Part shown: positions 43,857-54,430 of the stretch, piece by piece
Layout of the letters: the number at the start of each line of letters is the position of its first letter
Numbering within the stretch: position 1 is the stretch's first letter
Source: Calditrichota bacterium
Lineage (GTDB): Bacteria > Calditrichota > Calditrichia > Calditrichales > J004
Assembly (NCBI GenBank): GCA_013112635.1
Contig: JABFGF010000001.1
Coordinates: 124,001-188,000 of the forward strand
Direction of reading: 5' to 3'
Length of the DNA: 64,000 bases
Notes under the pieces: generated by a model
Told to the model about the DNA's origin: nothing
What the model saw: the letters and a program-made list of their open reading frames with translations, nothing else
The model's database searches: none
Position numbers and translations under genes: made by a program

Positions 43857-46463
43857 ATGGCTAAGAAATACAAACTCTTTAAAATTTGTAAAGAACTTAA
43901 CTTAGGTTTAGACACAATTAAGGGCTTTCTTGAGAAACAGGGTGTAAAGGTTACCGGCCCTAATTCTGCGGTTCATGAAGATCTTTATTTTGAAATTGTT
44001 GAGCGATTTGCAACAGACAAAGAAAAAGCAGATAAGCTTAGGGAGCGCAAAAAAGAAACGACCGATGAGGCGGCCCCTGAAGAAGTAGTGGAAGTTGCAG
44101 AAGATGTTGTTCAATCAGAATATATGAAGGCGATCAAAAAATCCATTGAAGATCGTACTGAAGAACTAACAAAACCTGAAGTAAAAGAAGAAAAGCCTAA
44201 GCCTGTAAAAGAGGTCGAACCTGTTCAGGAAGAAGTTAAAGAACCTGAGGAAGCTCCTGTTGAAGCAGAAGAAAAACCTGCTCCTGAAAAAGTAGAAGTT
44301 GTTGCTAAGGAAGAAAAGAAGGTTCCTGAAGAAAAGAAAGAAGAGCCTAAGAAACAGGTTTTTGAGAAAATTGACTTAGATGCATTTAAACCAAAAAAGA
44401 AAAAAGAAAAACCAAAAGACGAAGGTTTAACCGAAAAAGAGAAAAAGCGATTAAAAGCCCTTGAAATGATCCGCAAAGATGGCAAGAAAGGGAAAGCCGC
44501 TAAGCCGGATTTGAGAAATGTTGGCGTTGATGGCGATGGACAGCCAAGAAGAAAAAAACATAAAAAGCCAAAAAGAAAAGAAGTTGATTTAAAAGAAGTT
44601 CAGGATAATGTAAAGAAAACGCTTGCCAACCTTGATACTAAATCTAAAAAGACTAAGCATCGCAAAAAGGTTACGGAAGTTGAAGGCGAACTTATTGAAG
44701 AGAACATTGTCGAGGTTACAGAATTTATTTCTGCCAATGATTTGGCCAACCTGATGGATGTTCCAATTTCAGAAATTATCACAAAATGCCTTGAACTTGG
44801 ACTTGTAGTTTCTATAAACCAGCGTCTTGATATTGATACAATTACTTTATTAGCAGAAGAATACGGCTTTAAAGCTGAGCTTTCCAATGTTAGTGAATTT
44901 GTTGAAGATGAAGAGGAAGAGCTGGAAGAAAATGAGGCTGATTTAGAATCCCGTGCACCGATTGTTACGATAATGGGGCATGTGGATCATGGGAAAACAT
45001 CGCTTCTGGATTATTTGCGCAAAAGCCATGTAGTTGATGGTGAAGCAGGTGGAATTACACAACACGTTGCAGCTTACGAAGTTGATAACGATGGTAAGAA
45101 AGTAACTTTTCTTGATACGCCCGGCCATGAGGCTTTTACCGCAATGCGTGCCCGTGGTGCACAGGTTACGGATATTGTTATTTTGATCATTTCGGCTGAT
45201 GATGCGGTTATGCCGCAAACAGATGAAGCTCTTGATCATGCCAAAGCAGCTGGTGTAAAAATAATAATTGCCATTAATAAAATTGATAAACCTGGTTCAA
45301 ACAGTGAAAAAATCCGTCAGCAGCTTGCAGAAAGAAATGTATTAGTTGAAGACTGGGGTGGAGAATATCAGTGTGCTGAAATTTCTGCAAAAACAGGACA
45401 AGGTATTCCAGAACTTTTAGAGAAAATTCACCTTGAGGCAGAGATGCTTGACCTTAAAGCTAATCCGAAAAGAATGGCAGCTGGATTTGTTATCGAATCA
45501 CGTCTTGATAAAGGAAAAGGTGCAATTGCCACGGTGCTTGTACAAACCGGCTCGTTAAAAGTTGGTGATAGTTTTGTTTCCGGACAGTTTAACGGAAAAG
45601 TAAGGGCTCTTTTAAATGAACACGATGTAAGGCTGAAAAGTATTGGACCTGCACAACCTGCCCTTGTTGTTGGTTTTATGGGGGTTCCGCAGGCTGGTGA
45701 TCGTTTTGTTGTTAAAAAAGATGAAAAAGTTGCCCGCGAGATTGCAAATAAACGTCAACAATTAAAACGCGAGCAAGATGCGAAACAGCATAAGCATGTT
45801 ACCCTTGCCCAAATTTCAGAACAGATTTTACGTGGAGAAGTTCAGGAATTGAATATTCTTGTAAAAGCAGATGTGGATGGTTCTGCTGAAGCTTTGGCCG
45901 ATTCATTGATAAAACTAAATACTGAAGAAGTCCAGGTAAATGTGGTTCGTAAAGCAGTAGGCCCGATATCAGAAAGTGATGTTCTTCTGGCCAGCGCATC
46001 CGGAGCGGTTATTATTGGTTTCCATGTTAGGGCAAACGCAAAAGCCAAAGAACTGGCCGAACGTGAAGAAGTAGATATGCATATTTACCGTGTTGTTTAT
46101 GATGCGATAAATGATGTAAAAATGGCCCTTGAAGGATTATTGAAACCAACAGAGAACGAAGTTGTTTTAGGCCAGATAGAAGTACGCGAAACATTCAAAA
46201 TATCAAAAATCGGGGTTATCGCAGGATGTCATGTTATCAGTGGCAAAATAAGCAGAAATAATAAAATCCGTCTTATTCGTGATGATATTGAAATTTATTC
46301 CGGCTCACTGGCATCATTAAAACGCTTTAAAGATGATGTAAAAGAAGTTGCTACAGGTTTTGAATGCGGTATACAAGTTGAAAACTATAATGATTTAAAA
46401 GTCGGTGATATTATTGAACCGTTTGAAATAACCCATACAAAACGTAAACTCGAAACTGCATGA
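43857..46463 (+). CDS. infB: Translation initiation factor IF-2
   Basis: The 868-residue GTPase brings initiator tRNA to the 30S subunit. Two IF2_N-like units are visible (residues about 2-50, and about 285-340 with [18 protein letters not shown]), separated by a long Lys/Glu/Pro-rich linker. The GTPase domain has GHVDHGKTS (G1), DTPGHEAF (G3) and NKIDKP (G4). The C-terminal beta-barrel domains follow. It starts 20 bases after nusA and overlaps the next gene by ATGA. Confidence 0.97.
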   Translation: MAKKYKLFKICKELNLGLDTIKGFLEKQGVKVTGPNSAVHEDLYFEIVERFATDKEKADKLRERKKETTDEAAPEEVVEVAEDVVQSEYMKAIKKSIEDRTEELTKPEVKEEKPKPVKEVEPVQEEVKEPEEAPVEAEEKPAPEKVEVVAKEEKKVPEEKKEEPKKQVFEKIDLDAFKPKKKKEKPKDEGLTEKEKKRLKALEMIRKDGKKGKAAKPDLRNVGVDGDGQPRRKKHKKPKRKEVDLKEVQDNVKKTLANLDTKSKKTKHRKKVTEVEGELIEENIVEVTEFISANDLANLMDVPISEIITKCLELGLVVSINQRLDIDTITLLAEEYGFKAELSNVSEFVEDEEEELEENEADLESRAPIVTIMGHVDHGKTSLLDYLRKSHVVDGEAGGITQHVAAYEVDNDGKKVTFLDTPGHEAFTAMRARGAQVTDIVILIISADDAVMPQTDEALDHAKAAGVKIIIAINKIDKPGSNSEKIRQQLAERNVLVEDWGGEYQCAEISAKTGQGIPELLEKIHLEAEMLDLKANPKRMAAGFVIESRLDKGKGAIATVLVQTGSLKVGDSFVSGQFNGKVRALLNEHDVRLKSIGPAQPALVVGFMGVPQAGDRFVVKKDEKVAREIANKRQQLKREQDAKQHKHVTLAQISEQILRGEVQELNILVKADVDGSAEALADSLIKLNTEEVQVNVVRKAVGPISESDVLLASASGAVIIGFHVRANAKAKELAEREEVDMHIYRVVYDAINDVKMALEGLLKPTENEVVLGQIEVRETFKISKIGVIAGCHVISGKISRNNKIRLIRDDIEIYSGSLASLKRFKDDVKEVATGFECGIQVENYNDLKVGDIIEPFEITHTKRKLETA

Positions 46464-46741
46464 TTGTAGGGGTTTTGGAAATAGAGCTACACCTGCCCGG
46501 ATGTTTGTCATTAAAAGATAAAAGAATGGTGATTCGCTCTGTTAAAGATAGAATATCTAAAAAATTTAATGTATCTGTTGCCGAGATTGATTTTTTAGAT
46601 AAGTGGCAAAGGGCGTCGATGGCTTTTGCGACTGTTTCAAACAGCAAAAAACATTCTGAAAAAGTTTTACAAAAGATTTTTCAGATTCTTGATAAAGATT
46701 TAAGCTTTGAGCTTATAAAATATAGATTTGATTATAAATAA
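46460..46741 (+). CDS. ylxP: DUF503 (YlxP-like) protein
   Basis: The 93-residue protein has the family pattern GVLEIELHLPGCLSLKDKRM and then VIRSVKDRISKKFNVSVAEI. YlxP proteins sit beside infB and rbfA in many bacteria and were linked to ribosome or RNA maturation, but their role is poorly defined. The start overlaps the infB stop (ATGA) and the stop overlaps the rbfA start (TAATG), so translation is coupled. Confidence 0.88.
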   Translation: MIVGVLEIELHLPGCLSLKDKRMVIRSVKDRISKKFNVSVAEIDFLDKWQRASMAFATVSNSKKHSEKVLQKIFQILDKDLSFELIKYRFDYK

Positions 46742-47109
46742 TGGCAGATAGCAGACGGCTTGTAAAATATGCCGGCAATTTAAAAAAAGAAATAAGCTTT
46801 ATTATTGATCGCAAGGTTAATGATCCTGAAAAAGGATTCATTACAATAAATGCAGTACGTGTTTCACCAGATTTGAAAATTGCGTCAATTTATTACACTG
46901 TTTTAGGTGATGATGAGCAAAAGGAAAAAAGCCAACGTGCGCTGGATCGATCAAAAGGTTTTATACGGAATGAACTTAAACCAAGTATAAAATCCCGTTG
47001 GTTGCCGGAGTTGCGTTTTTTTTATGATGATACCATTGAACATGCTCATAATATTAATAAGCTTTTAAATAAAATTCATGATAGTTCCGGTCCTGAAAAA
47101 GGGGAGTGA
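46741..47109 (+). CDS. rbfA: Ribosome-binding factor A
   Basis: The 122-residue KH-like protein helps 16S rRNA 5'-end maturation and cold adaptation. It has KKEISFIIDRKVNDPEKGFI and VSPDLKIASIYYTVLG, typical of RbfA. It is coupled to ylxP through a one-base overlap and its 3' end overlaps the annotated truB start by 32 bases. Confidence 0.93.
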   Translation: MADSRRLVKYAGNLKKEISFIIDRKVNDPEKGFITINAVRVSPDLKIASIYYTVLGDDEQKEKSQRALDRSKGFIRNELKPSIKSRWLPELRFFYDDTIEHAHNINKLLNKIHDSSGPEKGE

Positions 47110-47791
47110 GCTCAAATTTAGTGATTTGTCAAATGGTTTTTTGGTTTTGATTGATAAACCGGTTGACTGGACTTCATTTGATGTTTGTAAAAAAATTCGT
47201 AACACCATTGGCATGAAAAAAGTTGGTCATGCAGGAACCTTAGATCCTTTTGCGACAGGTCTTTTACTGATTGGTGCAGGCAAAGGGACAAAAATGATGA
47301 CTGAATTTAGCCAGGCTTCAAAAAAGTATGAAGCACTGATTCAGTTTGGAAAAGAAAGTGACAGCTACGACATAACCGGAAAAATTGTTAATGAGCAAGA
47401 AGATTTTAATCTTGATTACTCACAGATAGAAGAGGTGGTTGAATCAATGTCCGGTGAAATTGAACAAACACCACCGATGTTCAGCGCAAAAAAAGTTAAG
47501 GGTAAAGCGCTTTATAAATATGCCCGTCAAGGAATAGAAATTGAAAGAAAAGCTGTAAAAGTAAGAATTATTGAATCAAAAATTAATTTCTGGGAAAAGC
47601 CGTTTTTAAAAATGAATTTACATGTTTCAAAAGGGACGTACATCAGATCTTATGCGCATGATTTAGGCAAGGCTCTTCATGTACCGGCACTTTTAAAAGA
47701 ACTGCAAAGAACCCAGGTTGATAATTTCCTTTTAGAGGATAGTTTTACAATTGAAGAATTTTGCACATTTTGGGAAAAGGTAGCTGCTTAA
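47078..47791 (+). CDS. truB: tRNA pseudouridine-55 synthase
   Basis: The 237-residue enzyme makes pseudouridine 55 in tRNA. The core is clear: LIDKPVDWTSFDVCKKIRN, the catalytic GHAGTLDPFATGLLL with its Asp, MSGEIEQTPPMFSAKKVKGK and SKGTYIRSYAHDLG. The start is uncertain: ATG 47078 lies inside rbfA and has no ribosome site, while TTG 47126 is the next in-frame candidate. The product lacks a long C-terminal PUA domain, as in short TruB types. Confidence 0.9.
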   Translation: MIVPVLKKGSELKFSDLSNGFLVLIDKPVDWTSFDVCKKIRNTIGMKKVGHAGTLDPFATGLLLIGAGKGTKMMTEFSQASKKYEALIQFGKESDSYDITGKIVNEQEDFNLDYSQIEEVVESMSGEIEQTPPMFSAKKVKGKALYKYARQGIEIERKAVKVRIIESKINFWEKPFLKMNLHVSKGTYIRSYAHDLGKALHVPALLKELQRTQVDNFLLEDSFTIEEFCTFWEKVAA

Positions 47792-47794
47792 AAA

Positions 47795-48718
47795 ATGGAG
47801 ATAATTGAGGGAATTAATAATATCTCAGATAAAAGCGCTTCCGTTGTAACAATTGGAACTTTTGACGGAATTCATCTGGGTCATTTAAAAATTCTTGAGC
47901 AAGTTTTAAAAATTGGTAAGGATTCAGGTCTTCAAAGTACCCTTGTCACTTTCAAAACACATCCCAAAGTTGTATTAAACAGTCAGTTGGATAATAGCGT
48001 AAAATTACTGGCTTCTTATGATGAAAAATTTGAGCTATTAGAAAAACTTGGTATTGAAAAAGTATTAGTAATTGACTTTACCAAGGAAATTGCCAATTTA
48101 TCTCATCAGCAGTTTGTTGAAAGAATTTTGATTGATAAATTGGATATGCAACATCTTGTTATCGGTCACGATCATGCTTTTGGAAAAAACAGATCTGGAA
48201 ATTTTGAATCTTTAACAGAGCTAAGCAAAGAAATAAATTTTCAGCTGAGCAGAGTGGAACCGCATTTTGTTGAAGATAAGCCTGCCAGTAGTTCGGTTGT
48301 CCGCAATTACCTCGGATTGGGAAAAGTAAGGGTTGCTTCACTATATTTGGGGCGCCATTATACTTTAACCGGAAAAGTTGTCCATGGTGACGGGCGTGGT
48401 AAAAAGATGTCGTTTCCCACGGCAAACCTGGATATTGGGGAATGCAGGAAAATAGTCCCAATGAATGGGGTTTACGCAATAGATGTATTGTTAAAAGGGA
48501 AACGTCTAAAAGGCATGATGAATATTGGTTTCAGACCGACATTTGAAAACCGTGGTCACACGATGGAAGCCCATATTTTTGGACTAAATGAAGATATTTA
48601 TAATGAAACAATAACTGTATATTTTAAAAAACGCCTTCGCAAGGAAAAAAAGTTCTCGTCAGTTGAAGAACTTATTAAGCAATTAAATTTAGACAAAGAA
48701 CAAAGTTTATTACTTTAA
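47795..48718 (+). CDS. ribF: Riboflavin kinase/FAD synthetase
   Basis: The 307-residue bifunctional enzyme converts riboflavin to FMN and FAD. The N-terminal adenylyltransferase half has [16 protein letters not shown] and the [12 protein letters not shown] motif. The C-terminal kinase half has [20 protein letters not shown] with the PTAN motif and MNIGFRPTF. It begins 3 bases after truB, inside the conserved operon, and ends 17 bases before rpsO. Confidence 0.95.
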   Translation: MEIIEGINNISDKSASVVTIGTFDGIHLGHLKILEQVLKIGKDSGLQSTLVTFKTHPKVVLNSQLDNSVKLLASYDEKFELLEKLGIEKVLVIDFTKEIANLSHQQFVERILIDKLDMQHLVIGHDHAFGKNRSGNFESLTELSKEINFQLSRVEPHFVEDKPASSSVVRNYLGLGKVRVASLYLGRHYTLTGKVVHGDGRGKKMSFPTANLDIGECRKIVPMNGVYAIDVLLKGKRLKGMMNIGFRPTFENRGHTMEAHIFGLNEDIYNETITVYFKKRLRKEKKFSSVEELIKQLNLDKEQSLLL

Positions 48719-48735
48719 GATTTTGGAGGAACACA

Positions 48736-49005
48736 ATGGCATTAACAAATGCAGATAGAGAAACCATCGTAAAAAAACATGGTGAAAATGATAAGGACAC
48801 TGGAAAAACCGAAGTACAGATTGCCTTAATCACAGAAAGAATTAAGTATTTAACAGAACATTTAAAGACCCACAAAAAAGATCATCATTCCCGCCGTGGT
48901 TTGTTGAAACTTGTAGGTCAGAGGAGAAGATTATTAAGATATTTAACAAAAACAGATATTATGCGCTACCGTGCAGTCATCAAAGATCTCGGGTTACGCA
49001 GGTAA
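48736..49005 (+). CDS. rpsO: 30S ribosomal protein S15
   Basis: The 89-residue protein matches S15 in length and sequence: [40 protein letters not shown], and [13 protein letters not shown] at the end. GGAGGA lies before the ATG. S15 binds 16S rRNA early in 30S assembly. The rpsO-pnp order with a 25-base gap is the standard arrangement. Confidence 0.97.
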   Translation: MALTNADRETIVKKHGENDKDTGKTEVQIALITERIKYLTEHLKTHKKDHHSRRGLLKLVGQRRRLLRYLTKTDIMRYRAVIKDLGLRR

Positions 49006-49030
49006 ATAGGCACTTTAGCCTGGAGGATAA

Positions 49031-51130
49031 ATGTTAGTAAAAAAATCAATCGAAATTGGTGGTAAAACCCTTACTGTTGAAACGGGTAGAATGGCCAAGC
49101 AAGCAAACGGAGCTGTTCTGGTTAGTTTAAAAGACACAACCGTTTTAGTTACAGCAGTTGCTTCAGAAGAACCAAGAGCAGGTTTGGGCTTTTTCCCATT
49201 GACAGTAGAGTATAGAGAAAAATATTATGCCGCCGGGAAATTTCCTGGGGGATTTATTAAAAGGGAAGCCCGCCCGAGTGAAAAAGAAATTTTATCCGCA
49301 AGGGTTATAGACAGGCCAATTCGCCCACTCTTTCCGGACGGATTTATGAATGAAACCCAGATTATTGCCAACGTGCTTTCCATGGATAAAGAAAACGATG
49401 CCGATGTTCTTGCAGGATTAGGCTCATCGTTTGCGCTGGGGCTTTCTGATATTCCATTTAATGGAATTATCGCCACAGTGAGAATAGCACGTATTGACGG
49501 CAATTTTATTATCTATCCGACGGTTGAAGAGGTTGAAAAATCAGATATTGAGCTTATTATTGCCGGATCTGAAGATTCAATCATGATGGTTGAAGGTGAA
49601 GCTGAAGAAGTTTCCGAAGCTGATTTACAACAAGCAATTTCAACTGCACATGATGCGATCAAAAAACTGATTTCGTTTCAAAAAGAGTTCTTTGCTGAGG
49701 TTTCTAATGAAAAATGGGAAGTAGTTCCTGAAGAATTGCCAGAAGGATTAGAGGAGAAAGTACAAAATCTTTCCTTAGATGGAATTGCTGCCGGTATTAA
49801 AATCCGTGAAAAGAAGGAACGTCGCAAAGCATTAAAAGAAGTTACGAAAAGTGTTTTGGAAGCACTTGAAGAGGAATACCCCGAAACAGAAGGTACGATC
49901 AAAGATATAATCCATGATATTGAAAAAGCCGAAGTGCGGAAAATGATCCTGGATGAAAAAGTAAGGCTTGATGGACGTGGTTTGACAGATATCAGAGATA
50001 TTACCTGTGAAGTTAGTGTTTTGCCTCGTACACATGGCTCTGCATTGTTTACAAGAGGTCAAACCCAATCACTTGGTGTTGTAACCCTTGGTAGTAAAAG
50101 TGATGAGCAAATTGTAGATGTACCTAGTGGTGAATATAAAAAAGACTATATGCTACATTATAATTTCCCACCATTTTGCACAGGGGAAGCTAAACCAATC
50201 CGTGGTACAAGCCGCCGGGAAATTGGGCATGGAAATCTTGCTGAAAGAGCTATCAAACCAATTCTTCCAAAGGATTTCCCTTACACAGTTCGTGTAGTGT
50301 CCGAAGTACTCGAATCAAACGGGTCATCTTCAATGGCAACAGTTTGTTCCGGTTCCTTATCTTTGATGGATGCCGGTGTGCCTGTTAAAGGCTCAGTTGC
50401 AGGTATTGCAATGGGACTAATCAAAGATGGAGACAAGGTAGCAATACTATCTGATATTTTAGGCGATGAAGATCATTTAGGTGATATGGATTTTAAAGTT
50501 GCCGGAACTGCCAAAGGTATTACAGCAGTTCAAATGGATATCAAAATTGATGGTATATCAAGCGAGATTATGGCAAATGCGATGGAACAGGCCCGTGCTG
50601 GCCGGATGCATATTATGGGTATCATGAACGAAACCATTTCTGCAGGTCGTGAAGAACTTAATCCATATGCTCCAAAAATCCACAAGATAAAAATTTCTCC
50701 AGAGAAGATTGGAACTGTAATTGGACCAGGTGGAAAAATGATTCGCAGTATCGTTGATGAAACAGGTGTTCAGATCGATATTGATGAAGACGGAACCGTG
50801 ATGATCGCTGCACCGGACGGACCATCTGCTGAAAAAGCAATTTCCATAGTTGAAAAACTTACGGAAGAAGCAGTGGCCGGTAAAGCGTACAAAGGTGTTG
50901 TAAAACGCGTTCGTGATTTTGGCGCTTTTGTAGAAATATTGCCTGGTAAAGATGGAATGGTTCATATCTCCGAATTGGCAATTGAACGCACAAACAAAGT
51001 TACCGATGTTGTTAAAGAAGGTGACGAGGTTGATGTAATAGTTAAAAGCATTGCACCTGATGGCAAAATCGCCTTGAGTATGAAGATGTTTTTGCTAAAG
51101 CAACAAAAAGAACAAAATAAAGATAACTAG
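49031..51130 (+). CDS. pnp: Polyribonucleotide nucleotidyltransferase (PNPase)
   Basis: The 699-residue exoribonuclease has two RNase PH domains (first with FFPLTVEYREKYYAAGKFPG and RPSEKEILSARVIDRPIRPL; second with VRLDGRGLTDIRDITCEVSV, RREIGHGNLAERA, ESNGSSSMATVCSGSL and an MDFKVAGT core). A KH domain (GTVIGPGGKMIRSIVDETG) and an S1 domain (YKGVVKRVRDFGAFVEILPG) end it. Length is normal. TGGAGG precedes the ATG. It closes the translation operon before a clear terminator. Confidence 0.97.
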   Translation: MLVKKSIEIGGKTLTVETGRMAKQANGAVLVSLKDTTVLVTAVASEEPRAGLGFFPLTVEYREKYYAAGKFPGGFIKREARPSEKEILSARVIDRPIRPLFPDGFMNETQIIANVLSMDKENDADVLAGLGSSFALGLSDIPFNGIIATVRIARIDGNFIIYPTVEEVEKSDIELIIAGSEDSIMMVEGEAEEVSEADLQQAISTAHDAIKKLISFQKEFFAEVSNEKWEVVPEELPEGLEEKVQNLSLDGIAAGIKIREKKERRKALKEVTKSVLEALEEEYPETEGTIKDIIHDIEKAEVRKMILDEKVRLDGRGLTDIRDITCEVSVLPRTHGSALFTRGQTQSLGVVTLGSKSDEQIVDVPSGEYKKDYMLHYNFPPFCTGEAKPIRGTSRREIGHGNLAERAIKPILPKDFPYTVRVVSEVLESNGSSSMATVCSGSLSLMDAGVPVKGSVAGIAMGLIKDGDKVAILSDILGDEDHLGDMDFKVAGTAKGITAVQMDIKIDGISSEIMANAMEQARAGRMHIMGIMNETISAGREELNPYAPKIHKIKISPEKIGTVIGPGGKMIRSIVDETGVQIDIDEDGTVMIAAPDGPSAEKAISIVEKLTEEAVAGKAYKGVVKRVRDFGAFVEILPGKDGMVHISELAIERTNKVTDVVKEGDEVDVIVKSIAPDGKIALSMKMFLLKQQKEQNKDN

Positions 51131-51160
51131 CGGTTTTAAAATCAATAGTTTAATATTATA

Positions 51161-51201
51161 ATCCCCCAAAGTTTTTTAAATATAATTTTGGGGGATTTTT
51201 T
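51161..51201 (+). terminator. Rho-independent terminator after pnp
   Basis: ATCCCCCAAA (51161-51170) pairs with TTTGGGGGAT (51187-51196), with a 16-base A/T-rich loop, then a T run. Confidence 0.9.
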
Positions 51202-51280
51202 GTTTAACGAAAGGGAAATCAAATGAAACTATTTCCCTTTTTGATAATACATATCTGATAGAAAAAAAAGTAAAACTGGT

Positions 51281-52519
51281 ATGCAAAATTCTGCTGTAAA
51301 TAAAACTGTTCTGGATAATGGACTTACAATTGTTACGGAACATAATTCTGTTTTTCGATCGGTAGCACTTGGTATATGGATAAAAATGGGTAGCCGATTT
51401 GAAACACTTGAAGAGAAAGGCATGGCGCATTTTATTGAGCACATGCTTTTTAAAGGCACAAAAAATAGAACAGCACTGGAAATTGCCAGTTCTCTCGAAG
51501 AGCTTGGTGGAAGTTTAAATGCTTTTACCGGAAAAGAAGAAACCTGTTTTTATATTCATACATTAGATTCTCATCTAAAGATAAGTGTTCAGGTTTTAGC
51601 TGATATGATTTGTAATTCTCTATTCCGTGAGAGTGATATTGAAATGGAGAAGCATGTTGTTCTGGAAGAAATTAAAGCGGTAAAGGATACACCGGACGAG
51701 TATATTTTTGATATTTTTCAGGAAAAAATATTTCCGGACCAACCTTTAGGTTATCCTATTCTAGGCAATCCGGAAAATGTACGTGGATTTGACAGGCAAA
51801 AATTGATTGCGTTTTGGAAAAAACACTATCATCCTTCTAATATTGTTGTTTCAGCATCTGGTAATATAAGCCATGATTCTTTGGTAGAATTAGTAAAATT
51901 TTATTTCAATTTTCCAGACAATGCCGATAGAATTGAAATGCTGCCCGCAAAGGTAGCACAAAACATTCATTTTAAATTAAGCGAACCGTTGAATCAAACA
52001 CACATTTGTTTGGGTAATGGCACAATCTCGTATTACGATGAAAACCGTTTTGATCTTATTGCTTTGAATACTTATTTGGGAGGTGGGTTAAGTTCACGCC
52101 TGTTTCAGGTTTTGAGAGAGCAACATGGTTTGGTTTATACTGTTTATTCATTTTTAGATTTTTATAAAGACACGGGTGTTATTGGCTTTTACCTCGGCAC
52201 CGATGTCAAAAATCAGGAAAAGGCAATTGGGGAACTTCACAAGGAGCTAGACCAAATAGCAACTAATAAACTGACGCTAAAAAAAGTGAATATTTTAAAA
52301 GAACAAATTAAAGGCAGTTTTTTCCTTTCAATGGAAAGTACATTTAAAAGGATGTCACGGCTGGCAAAAAATGAAATATATTTTAATAAATTTATTTCTG
52401 CTGATGAACTGGCCCATTCCATAAATCAGATTAGCCCCGAAAGTATAAACAAGATGGCCAATGAATACTTGAATGTTACAAATCTCAATTCGGTAATCAT
52501 GTCATCTGGGAAAAACTAA
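51281..52519 (+). CDS. M16 family zinc peptidase
   Basis: The 412-residue protein is a pitrilysin/MPP-type peptidase. The inverted zinc motif HxxEH is in AHFIEHMLFKGTKNR, with the downstream Glu in EKHVVLEEIKAVKDTPDEY. LGGSLNAFTGKEETCFYIHT and GGGLSSRLFQVLREQHGLVY are also family features. There is no signal peptide, so it should be cytoplasmic and probably acts as a dimer on small peptides. Its stop overlaps the next start by one base, which suggests co-translation with the Ald-like gene. Confidence 0.92.
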   Translation: MQNSAVNKTVLDNGLTIVTEHNSVFRSVALGIWIKMGSRFETLEEKGMAHFIEHMLFKGTKNRTALEIASSLEELGGSLNAFTGKEETCFYIHTLDSHLKISVQVLADMICNSLFRESDIEMEKHVVLEEIKAVKDTPDEYIFDIFQEKIFPDQPLGYPILGNPENVRGFDRQKLIAFWKKHYHPSNIVVSASGNISHDSLVELVKFYFNFPDNADRIEMLPAKVAQNIHFKLSEPLNQTHICLGNGTISYYDENRFDLIALNTYLGGGLSSRLFQVLREQHGLVYTVYSFLDFYKDTGVIGFYLGTDVKNQEKAIGELHKELDQIATNKLTLKKVNILKEQIKGSFFLSMESTFKRMSRLAKNEIYFNKFISADELAHSINQISPESINKMANEYLNVTNLNSVIMSSGKN

Positions 52520-53646
52520 TGCTTAAAGTTGGTGTACTAAAAGAGATAAAAAATGATGATGGACGGGTTGGTATTTGTCCGAATGGGGTAAAAACACTTT
52601 GTTCCGAAGGTATCGAAGTTTTTGTTGAGTCAGGTGCCGGGGAAGGATGTGATTTTTCTGACGATATGTATATAGGTGCAGGAGCAACAATTTTACCATC
52701 TGCTGAAAAGCTAATCCGCAAAGCAGAGTTAATAGTAAAGGTTTTGCCCATTTCGCCGGTTGAAGCCGAACTAATAAATGATTCACACATCGTTTTTTCT
52801 TTTTTAAAGCTAAACCCTAAAGGTGAGCGTTTAAAGCCACTTATTAACTCAAATACAATCTATTTTGGATCGGATTTGCTGGAAGATGATCAGGGTACTC
52901 ATCCAATCCTGGAAGCAATAAGCGAGGTTGCGGGGAGAATGGCAGTTCATGTTGGCGCAAACCTTTTATCTGTATCACAAGGTGGAAAAGGAATCTTACT
53001 TTCTGGCGCTGATGTAATTCCACCAGCAACTGTAACAATAGTTGGATCTGGCCTTATCGGGCGCGTTTCAGCTGTTCAGGCTTGGACCAATGGGGCAAAT
53101 GTTAATCTTTTATCTTTAAAACCGGAAAATATTAAAAGTTATGATATTGTCCGGGATGGCTTAAGCATTAAAGAGTTCACTCCTGAAAATTTGAGAGATT
53201 TGCTTCCCGAAACCGATGTTTTAATTGTTTCAGTTTATTCTTTACGCTACCCTGAAGTTGAGTTTTCAATTGATAAAAAAATGGTAAATCTTTTAAAACC
53301 AGGAAGTGTAATAATTGATCTTTCTGTGGAACAGAGCCCGGTTGTAGAAACGTCACATGTAACAAATATTAACCAACCGACATTTAGGGTAAATGATATT
53401 GTTCATTATTGTGTGCCAAACATAAGTGCAACTGTACCTTTAACAAGCAGCCAGATTTATACAAAAAAAATAATACCTTTCGTACAAATATTAGCTAAAA
53501 ACGGATTGAAAAATGGATTAAACAAATCTCCGGAATTACTCTCGGCATTGGCCATGTACAAAGGAAAAATAACCAACCGAATACTGGCCGACAGATTCGA
53601 TTATACTTTTCATAATATCTTTGATCTTCTAGACCTAAATCTGTAA
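52519..53646 (+). CDS. Alanine dehydrogenase-like protein with altered active site
   Basis: The 375-residue protein follows the alanine dehydrogenase/transhydrogenase alpha fold: GVLKEIKNDDGRVGICPNGV (Arg16), LIVKVLPISP with the expected Lys74, and NAD-binding ATVTIVGSGLIGRVSAVQAW. Two catalytic positions differ. Where Ald has His in TYLHLA, this has FSFLKLNP (Lys97). The VDQGG aspartate is replaced by Glu in LSVEQSPVVETSH. It probably binds NAD(H) and a 2-oxo or amino acid but may not be a true Ald. The gene overlaps the M16 peptidase gene by one base. Confidence 0.82.
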   Translation: MLKVGVLKEIKNDDGRVGICPNGVKTLCSEGIEVFVESGAGEGCDFSDDMYIGAGATILPSAEKLIRKAELIVKVLPISPVEAELINDSHIVFSFLKLNPKGERLKPLINSNTIYFGSDLLEDDQGTHPILEAISEVAGRMAVHVGANLLSVSQGGKGILLSGADVIPPATVTIVGSGLIGRVSAVQAWTNGANVNLLSLKPENIKSYDIVRDGLSIKEFTPENLRDLLPETDVLIVSVYSLRYPEVEFSIDKKMVNLLKPGSVIIDLSVEQSPVVETSHVTNINQPTFRVNDIVHYCVPNISATVPLTSSQIYTKKIIPFVQILAKNGLKNGLNKSPELLSALAMYKGKITNRILADRFDYTFHNIFDLLDLNL

Positions 53647-53650
53647 AGCG

Positions 53651-54430
53651 ATGATCCCCCCAAATCTTCTAATTTTAAATTACCACAAAATAGAATCCAG
53701 AACTGATATTGGAATTACTACCCGTCATCCGGATGATTTTAGAAAAGATCTGAAAACCCTTGTTCAAAAGGGCTACCAGACTGTTAATTTTTATGATCTA
53801 AAAAAACCGGAACAGCTACCAGAAAAACCTGTAATAATAACTTTTGATGATGCATATCTTTCATTTTATGAAAGCGCATTTAAAATTTTAAAAGAACATA
53901 AGATGAAAGCTGTTGTTTTTGTACCGGTAAATTTTATCAATAAAAAAAACGAATGGGATGTTCAACTTTTTGGTAAAAAGTACAGGCACATGTCGGAAGA
54001 TCAACTCAGGGAAATATCGGAAAATAATATTGAAATAGGTTCACACACTTTAAATCATAAATATTTAAATGATTTACAGGATCATGAATTGGTTAAGGAG
54101 CTGGAACTTAGTAAAACAAAACTAGAAAGTATTGTTGGCAAAAATATTATTTCCATAAGCTATCCCTTTGGTAAATTTAATAACAGGGTTTTACAGTTTG
54201 CCCGAAAATATTATGATTTTGATGTGGGTTTGTTGCCGTCATTTTTTCAGAATAGTAACTCCCTGCGTCCATTTGAACGTATAAATATTTATCGGATTGA
54301 TTCACAAAAAGATTTCCAAAAAAAATTAGAATACAAAAAATACCCGGGTTTAAAGGCTAAAAACCGTTTAATTCAGTTTGGTTCCTGGGCAACCATTTTA
54401 TTAAAAAAATTGCAGGTACAAAATGGATAA
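53651..54430 (+). CDS. Polysaccharide deacetylase (NodB) family protein
   Basis: The 259-residue protein has NodB motifs: ITFDDAYLSFYESAF (catalytic and metal Asp), GSHTLNHKYL (metal His-His), and ISYPFGKFNNRV (motif 3). It should remove acetyl groups from a glycan such as poly-N-acetylglucosamine or peptidoglycan. No signal peptide is visible. It begins 4 bases after the Ald-like gene and overlaps the following cytochrome gene by 8 bases, so the block is one operon. Confidence 0.88.
   Translation: MIPPNLLILNYHKIESRTDIGITTRHPDDFRKDLKTLVQKGYQTVNFYDLKKPEQLPEKPVIITFDDAYLSFYESAFKILKEHKMKAVVFVPVNFINKKNEWDVQLFGKKYRHMSEDQLREISENNIEIGSHTLNHKYLNDLQDHELVKELELSKTKLESIVGKNIISISYPFGKFNNRVLQFARKYYDFDVGLLPSFFQNSNSLRPFERINIYRIDSQKDFQKKLEYKKYPGLKAKNRLIQFGSWATILLKKLQVQNG

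Noticed and set aside
44225-44485. Minus-strand frame rich in Ser and Phe opposite infB
   Set aside because: It mirrors the Lys/Glu-rich linker of IF-2 and has no start signals.
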